Below are positions 60,020 to 64,000 of a stretch of DNA of 64,000 nucleotides, in pieces (the stretch's first letter is position 1; each line of letters begins with the position of its first letter). The notes under the pieces were generated by a model that did no database searches, was not told where the DNA came from, and saw nothing but the letters and a program-made list of their open reading frames with translations. Origin of the DNA: Vreelandella stevensii S18214 (GTDB taxonomy: Bacteria; Pseudomonadota; Gammaproteobacteria; Pseudomonadales; Halomonadaceae); the NCBI RefSeq assembly GCF_000275725.1, contig NZ_AJTS01000052.1, positions 1 to 64,000 on the forward strand, given 5' to 3'. The position numbers and the translations under genes are program-made.

Positions 60020-61312
60020 ATGAAAGTTTTGATGATCGGTGGCGGTGGCCGTGAACATGCCCTTGCCTGGAAGCTTGCCCAATCCCCCCAGGTCGAGCAG
60101 GTGTTCGTAGCGCCTGGTAATGCAGGCACGGCCACGGAGCCCAAGCTGAGCAATGTGTCCATTGCCGCAACCGACTTGCCGGCACTGGTGGCGTTTGCTC
60201 AGCAAGAGCAGGTCGCCCTGACGGTCGTTGGCCCGGAAGCGCCGCTGGTGGAAGGGGTGGTCGATCAATTTCAGGCAGCGGGCCTGACCATCTTTGGCCC
60301 TACCCAGGGGGCTGCTCAGTTGGAAGGCTCCAAGTCCTTCACCAAGGACTTCCTGGCCCGCCACGCCATTCCCACCGCCGACTACCAAACCTTCACGGCG
60401 GTCGAGCCAGCGCTTGACTACCTGGCCCGCATGGGCGCGCCCATCGTCATCAAGGCCGATGGTCTGGCCGCCGGCAAGGGCGTGATCGTGGCCATGAGCG
60501 AAGCCGAAGCCGAAGCCGCCATTCGCGATATGCTGGAAGCCAACGCCTTTGGCGATGCCGGTGCTCGGGTCGTCATCGAAGAGTTTCTGGATGGCGAAGA
60601 GGCCAGCTTCATTGTCATGGTCGACGGTGAGCATGTCGTGCCCATGGCCACCAGTCAGGATCACAAGCGTGCCTACGATGGCGATACCGGCCCTAATACC
60701 GGCGGCATGGGGGCTTACTCACCGGCGCCTGTGGTCACGCCCGAGGTGGATGCCCGCATCATGGAGCAGGTGATCCTGCCTACCGTACGAGGCATGGCTG
60801 AAGAGGGCAATGCGTACACGGGCTTCCTGTATGCCGGTTTGATGATCGACGCTGCGGGCCAACCCAAAGTGATCGAATACAACTGCCGCTTTGGTGACCC
60901 GGAAACCCAGCCCATCATGATGCGTCTGGTGTCGGATCTGGCGGAGCTTTGTCTGGCGGGCGCTAAAGGCGAGCTGGCAGGCAAGCAGTGTGAATGGGAC
61001 AGCCGCGCGGCGGTGGGCGTGGTCATGGCGGCGGGCGGTTATCCCGGCAGCTATCGTAAAGGCGATGTGATTCACGGCTTGGCCGATGCCGAACAGGCCC
61101 AGTGCAAGGTGTTCCACGCGGGCACTGCCCTGACCGATGAAGGCGAGATCGCCACGGCCGGGGGGCGCGTACTGTGTGTCACGGCGCTGGGCGACAGCGT
61201 GTCGGCTGCTCAGCAGCAGGCCTATCAGGGTGTCAAGGCCATTCAATGGGAAGGCGCCGAGTTCCGCCGTGATATCGCCTTCCGCGCCATTGCCCGGGAA
61301 GTGAATCACTAA
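60020..61312 (+). CDS. purD: Phosphoribosylamine-glycine ligase PurD
   Basis: A 430-residue ATP-grasp enzyme of purine synthesis that makes GAR from phosphoribosylamine, glycine and ATP. Motifs: KVLMIGGGGREHALAWKLA, PEAPLVEGVVDQF, KADGLAAGKGVIVAM, TGGMGAYSPAPVV, and EYNCRFGDPETQPIMMRL. AGAAGGA precedes the start at 60020; codons just upstream could also start. purH is not in the window. A thioesterase gene follows after 34 bp. Confidence 0.97.
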   Translation: MKVLMIGGGGREHALAWKLAQSPQVEQVFVAPGNAGTATEPKLSNVSIAATDLPALVAFAQQEQVALTVVGPEAPLVEGVVDQFQAAGLTIFGPTQGAAQLEGSKSFTKDFLARHAIPTADYQTFTAVEPALDYLARMGAPIVIKADGLAAGKGVIVAMSEAEAEAAIRDMLEANAFGDAGARVVIEEFLDGEEASFIVMVDGEHVVPMATSQDHKRAYDGDTGPNTGGMGAYSPAPVVTPEVDARIMEQVILPTVRGMAEEGNAYTGFLYAGLMIDAAGQPKVIEYNCRFGDPETQPIMMRLVSDLAELCLAGAKGELAGKQCEWDSRAAVGVVMAAGGYPGSYRKGDVIHGLADAEQAQCKVFHAGTALTDEGEIATAGGRVLCVTALGDSVSAAQQQAYQGVKAIQWEGAEFRRDIAFRAIAREVNH

Positions 61313-61346
61313 CGACCTCTTTCGTCACCCAAGCAGGAGAGCCGTC

Positions 61347-61787
61347 ATGGAACGCGTTGCTATCGAATTTCCCGCAGACGCGGTGATCCACCGCCATACC
61401 CTCTCGGTGCGGGTGACTGACATGAACTACGGCCGCCACCTGGGGCATGATGCCCTGGTGTCGCTGCTGCATGAGGCCAGGGCGCAAGCACTGGGTAGCC
61501 TGCACTTGCCCGAGTGGGACATGGGCGGCTATCCCAGTGTCGTGGTAGACCTGGCGATACAGTATCAGCAGGAAGCGCGCTTCCCGGAGGTGCTGGTCAT
61601 CGAGACGGCGGTGCCTGAACCGCAGGGCAAGGCACTGACTGTCTATCAGCGTGTCTTGAAGGAAGGCAGCGAGACTGTGGTGGCCACGGCCCGAATCAAC
61701 AAGCTGCTGCTGGATCTGGGGGCGGGCAAGCCGGTGCCCATTCCTGACGCGGTGAAGCAGACACTCGCCGAGGCAAGGGGGAGCTGA
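61347..61787 (+). CDS. Acyl-CoA thioesterase, 4HBT hotdog family
   Basis: A 146-residue hotdog-fold protein with the 4HBT region VRVTDMNYGRHLGHDALVSLLHEAR and QYQQEARFPEVLVIET. The Asp in VTDMNYGRH is the likely active-site residue. GGAG lies before the start. Its stop overlaps the prkB start by one base (TGATG). It hydrolyses acyl-CoA; natural substrate unknown. Confidence 0.85.
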   Translation: MERVAIEFPADAVIHRHTLSVRVTDMNYGRHLGHDALVSLLHEARAQALGSLHLPEWDMGGYPSVVVDLAIQYQQEARFPEVLVIETAVPEPQGKALTVYQRVLKEGSETVVATARINKLLLDLGAGKPVPIPDAVKQTLAEARGS

Positions 61788-62659
61788 TGTCCCGAGAGTA
61801 TCCCATCATTGCCATCACCGGCTCCTCTGGGGCTGGCACCACCACGGTGCGCCGTAGCTTCGAACGGATGTTTCTAAGAGAAGACGTTCACGCGGCCATG
61901 GTGGATGGTGATGCCTTCCATCGCTATACCCGCGATGACCTCAAACGTATCTTCCGCGAAGAGCCCGAACGCAAGGATGAGCTTTCTCACTTTGCCGTCG
62001 AGGCCAACCTGCTGGATCGCCTGGAGGGCCTGTTCGTCGAGTACGGTGAACACGGCACCGGTACCTACCGGCACTACATCCATGCAGAAGACAAGCAGAA
62101 GATCGAAGCCGGTTACCGAGTGGGCACCTTTACCGAATGGCAGGCGCTGCCTTGCGGCACTGACCTGCTGTTTTACGAAGGGCTGCACGGTGGGCTGGTG
62201 ACCCGCGAGTACGATATTGCTCGGCACGTGGATTTGCTGGTGGGCGTTGCGCCGACCATGAACCTGGAGTGGATTCAGAAGATCGATCGTGACACCAAGC
62301 TGCGTGGCTATTCCCAGGAAGCGGTCATCGACACCATTCTGGGGCGCATGGACGATTACGTGCGCTATATCCAGCCGCAGTTTTCGCGTACCCATATCAA
62401 CTTTCAGCGCGTGCCCACCGTCGACACCTCCAACCCCTTCGAGGTGCAGGATATCCCCACCGATGCCGAGTCTTTCGTGGTGATTCGCTTTCGCGACCCC
62501 TCGACCGTGGATTTCCCTTGGCTGCTGGCCATGATCAAGGATGCGTTCATGACGCGGCCCCACACGCTGGTGGTGCCCGGTGCACGCATGTCGTTGGCGA
62601 TGGAGTTGATCCTCGCCCCGTTGGTTCGCCACCTGCTGGCTCAGCGCCGTTTCCGATAG
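61787..62659 (+). CDS. prkB: Phosphoribulokinase-family protein PrkB type
   Basis: A 290-residue P-loop kinase with Walker A GSSGAGTTT, the ribulose-binding region VDGDAFHRYTRDDLK and FYEGLHGGLVTREYDI. It matches the 289-residue E. coli PrkB, which is present without RuBisCO. True Calvin-cycle function is unlikely as no cbb genes are seen. The true substrate is not known. Start overlaps the thioesterase stop. Confidence 0.92.
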   Translation: MSREYPIIAITGSSGAGTTTVRRSFERMFLREDVHAAMVDGDAFHRYTRDDLKRIFREEPERKDELSHFAVEANLLDRLEGLFVEYGEHGTGTYRHYIHAEDKQKIEAGYRVGTFTEWQALPCGTDLLFYEGLHGGLVTREYDIARHVDLLVGVAPTMNLEWIQKIDRDTKLRGYSQEAVIDTILGRMDDYVRYIQPQFSRTHINFQRVPTVDTSNPFEVQDIPTDAESFVVIRFRDPSTVDFPWLLAMIKDAFMTRPHTLVVPGARMSLAMELILAPLVRHLLAQRRFR

Positions 62660-62711
62660 GCGCGTTTAGCTGGCTCTTTTGACAATAACGCGCCACACCA
62701 AGGAGGCTGCG

Positions 62712-63053
62712 ATGGAGTGCCTGTTTTGTAAAATCATCAACCGCGAGATTCCTGCGGACATCGTCTACGAAGACGAGCATGTGCTTGCCTTTAACGATAT
62801 TAGCCCTCAGGCGCCTACGCATCAGCTGATCATCCCTAAAAAGCACATCGCCACGCTCAATGACATTGCGCCTGACGACCTGCCGGTGATCGGCCGCTTG
62901 CAATATACCGCTGCCCAGTTGGCCAAACAGCAGGGATTTGCCGAAGACGGCTATCGGGTGGTCATGAACTGTAACGAAATGGGCGGACAGACGGTCTACC
63001 ACATCCATATGCACCTGATGGGCGGGCGTCAGTTCACTTGGCCTGCAGGCTAA
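62712..63053 (+). CDS. hinT: HIT family purine-nucleoside phosphoramidase HinT
   Basis: A 113-residue HIT protein: [19 protein letters not shown] at the start and the His triad in [13 protein letters not shown] near the end. It hydrolyses AMP-lysine type phosphoramidates. AGGAGG lies before the ATG at 62712; the frame upstream of this lacks a site. Last in the purD-thioesterase-prkB-hinT run, with REP-like repeats after it. Confidence 0.95.
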   Translation: MECLFCKIINREIPADIVYEDEHVLAFNDISPQAPTHQLIIPKKHIATLNDIAPDDLPVIGRLQYTAAQLAKQQGFAEDGYRVVMNCNEMGGQTVYHIHMHLMGGRQFTWPAG

Positions 63054-63060
63054 GTCTAAC

Positions 63061-63254
63061 GCGGGAGGCTCGCTTTGGCGGGGCAGAAGCACCTGGTGGG
63101 AGCTGCTTTTGCGGGCGAGAGGCGCTAGTGGGAGGCCGCTTTAGCGGGCGAAGGGCGCCGTCAGGCGCCCTGGCAAAGTCAGCCATCGCGAGCTAAAGCT
63201 TCCTCCCACACCCGCCCTGCCAGGCACCGGTGGGAGGTCGCTTTAGCAGGCGAA
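63061..63254. repeat. REP-like cluster 2 (five units)
   Basis: Five units of a GTGGGAGG(N)CGCTTTAGCGGGCGA-like sequence: direct at 63061, 63095, 63128 and 63229, and inverted at 63185-63210. They fill the gap between hinT and ettA. A GGGCGCC/GGCGCCC hairpin lies inside. The units match those in the 20670-20819 cluster. Confidence 0.75.
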
Positions 63255-63266
63255 AGGCGCCCGCGG

Positions 63267-64000
63267 TTAAGCGTCGATACGCTTGTACTTCATGCGCTTC
63301 GGCGTGTCGTTGCCGACTCGTTTCTTGTGATCTTCTTCGTATTCCGTGTAATTGCCATCGAAGAACACCACTTCAGAGTCGCCCTCGAAGGCCAGGATGT
63401 GCGTGGCGATACGATCCAGGAACCAACGGTCGTGGGAGATCACCATGGCGCAGCCGGGGAAGGCCAGTAGCGCTTCTTCCAGGGCGCGCAGTGTCTCGAT
63501 GTCCAGGTCGTTGGAGGGTTCGTCCAGCAGCAATACGTTGGCACCCTGCTTGAGGGTTTGCGCCAGCTGCAGGCGCCCGCGCTCACCGCCCGACAGCTCA
63601 TCCAGGCGCTTCTGCTGGTCGTTGCCCTTGAAGTTGAAGCGACCCACGTAGGCACGCGAAGAGACTTCGTAGCCGTTGATATTGAGAATGTCCTGACCGT
63701 CGGACACCGCTTCCCATACCGTCTGCTTGTCGTCCAGCGCATCGCGCAACTGCTCGACGTAGGCGATATCCACGGTTTCACCGATCACCACGTCGCCCGC
63801 ATCCGGCTGCTCCTTGCCGGTGACCAGCTTGAACAGCGTCGATTTACCCGCGCCGTTACCGCCGACGATGCCGACAATGGCCCCCTGGGGAATGGTAAAG
63901 GAGAGGTCCTGGTAGAGCAGCTTGTCATCGAAACGCTTGGTGACGTTGTGGAATTCGATGACCTTGTCACCCAGGCGCGGGCCAGGCGGAATGTAGATTT
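63267..64000 (-). CDS. ettA: Energy-dependent translational throttle protein EttA, C-terminal part
   Basis: The frame is open to the end of the window, so only the 3' part of this ABC-F gene is seen (about 244 codons). It contains the second ATPase domain: GGNGAGKSTL (Walker A, near 63840), LSGGERGRLQLAQTL (signature), VLLLDEPSNDLDIETL (Walker B) and VISHDRWFLDRIATHIL. The C-terminal end PKRMKYKRIDA matches EttA. EttA binds ribosomes at the E site and gates the first elongation step in energy-poor cells. REP-like units follow the stop. Confidence 0.93.
   Translation of the reverse strand, partial: IYIPPGPRLGDKVIEFHNVTKRFDDKLLYQDLSFTIPQGAIVGIVGGNGAGKSTLFKLVTGKEQPDAGDVVIGETVDIAYVEQLRDALDDKQTVWEAVSDGQDILNINGYEVSSRAYVGRFNFKGNDQQKRLDELSGGERGRLQLAQTLKQGANVLLLDEPSNDLDIETLRALEEALLAFPGCAMVISHDRWFLDRIATHILAFEGDSEVVFFDGNYTEYEEDHKKRVGNDTPKRMKYKRIDA

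Noticed and set aside
61787-62659. Calvin-cycle phosphoribulokinase
   Set aside because: No RuBisCO or other cbb genes are seen, and the sequence matches the PrkB type found in non-autotrophs.
63061-63254. CRISPR array
   Set aside because: Repeats are imperfect, in both orientations and unevenly spaced, with no cas genes; they fit REP-like units.

Overview
The window looks like a chromosomal segment of a moderately halophilic gammaproteobacterium of the Halomonas/Halomonadaceae type. The base composition is GC-rich. The set of genes fits that group: a seven-gene Mrp Na+/H+ antiporter, the polyhydroxyalkanoate regulator PhaR, arginine succinyltransferase-pathway AstE, a HiPIP, three tRNA-Leu(CAG) copies and REP-like GTGGGAGG repeats. 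Nothing marks a plasmid or a prophage. Most of the window is housekeeping or metabolic sequence with a few mobile or decaying elements. All assignments come from reading the sequence; no database search was run.

Layout. 1-4775: end of a chromate transporter gene, a small HTH protein, purEK and a diguanylate cyclase. 4753-13937 (mostly minus strand): a TraX-like membrane protein, then an amino-acid island with an IadA-like amidohydrolase, two periplasmic binding proteins, a HisQMP-type ABC transporter and astE. A complete IS66-family element with an 8-bp target duplication sits between astE and the transporter. 14099-24553: hemerythrin, wrbA, a divergent dmlA/dmlR pair, lipocalin, yjbQ, an AgcS symporter, azoR, an alkyltransferase-like protein, a GNAT plus nitrilase pair that looks like one frameshifted gene, and an EamA transporter. 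24725-33082: fadH, ltaE and the prkA-yeaH-spoVR operon. 33120-35760: HiPIP, a stand-alone Lrp ligand domain, a membrane-anchored nuclease and three tRNA-Leu genes.

35853-44290: rnr-rlmB, then rpsF-rpsR-(membrane protein)-rplI, then dnaB interrupted in frame by a 416-residue intein with a LAGLIDADG endonuclease. 44417-48354: two small unknown proteins, a DCC-family protein, an Fe-S type cryptochrome/photolyase, and hemH divergent from it. 48554-54441: mrpABCDEFG. 54639-59315: a DUF2256 gene broken by a nonsense codon, a DASH-type cryptochrome, a DUF3429 protein, an MltB-like transglycosylase, a retropepsin-like protease and rsmE. 59451-64000: phaR, purD, a thioesterase, a PrkB-type phosphoribulokinase, a HIT protein, a REP cluster and the 3' part of ettA.

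Together the genes suggest an aerobic heterotroph that imports and degrades basic amino acids (HisQMP-like transporter, AstE, LtaE, AgcS), controls Na+ and pH through Mrp, stores carbon (PhaR) and is exposed to light (two photolyase-family proteins). The most noteworthy observations are the DnaB intein, the G6-run frameshift splitting a normally fused acetyltransferase-nitrilase, the nonsense-interrupted DUF2256 gene, an IadA homologue whose metal ligands are changed, a pair of about 140-bp MITE-like repeats, and TATAC/GTATA palindromes upstream of both photolyase genes.
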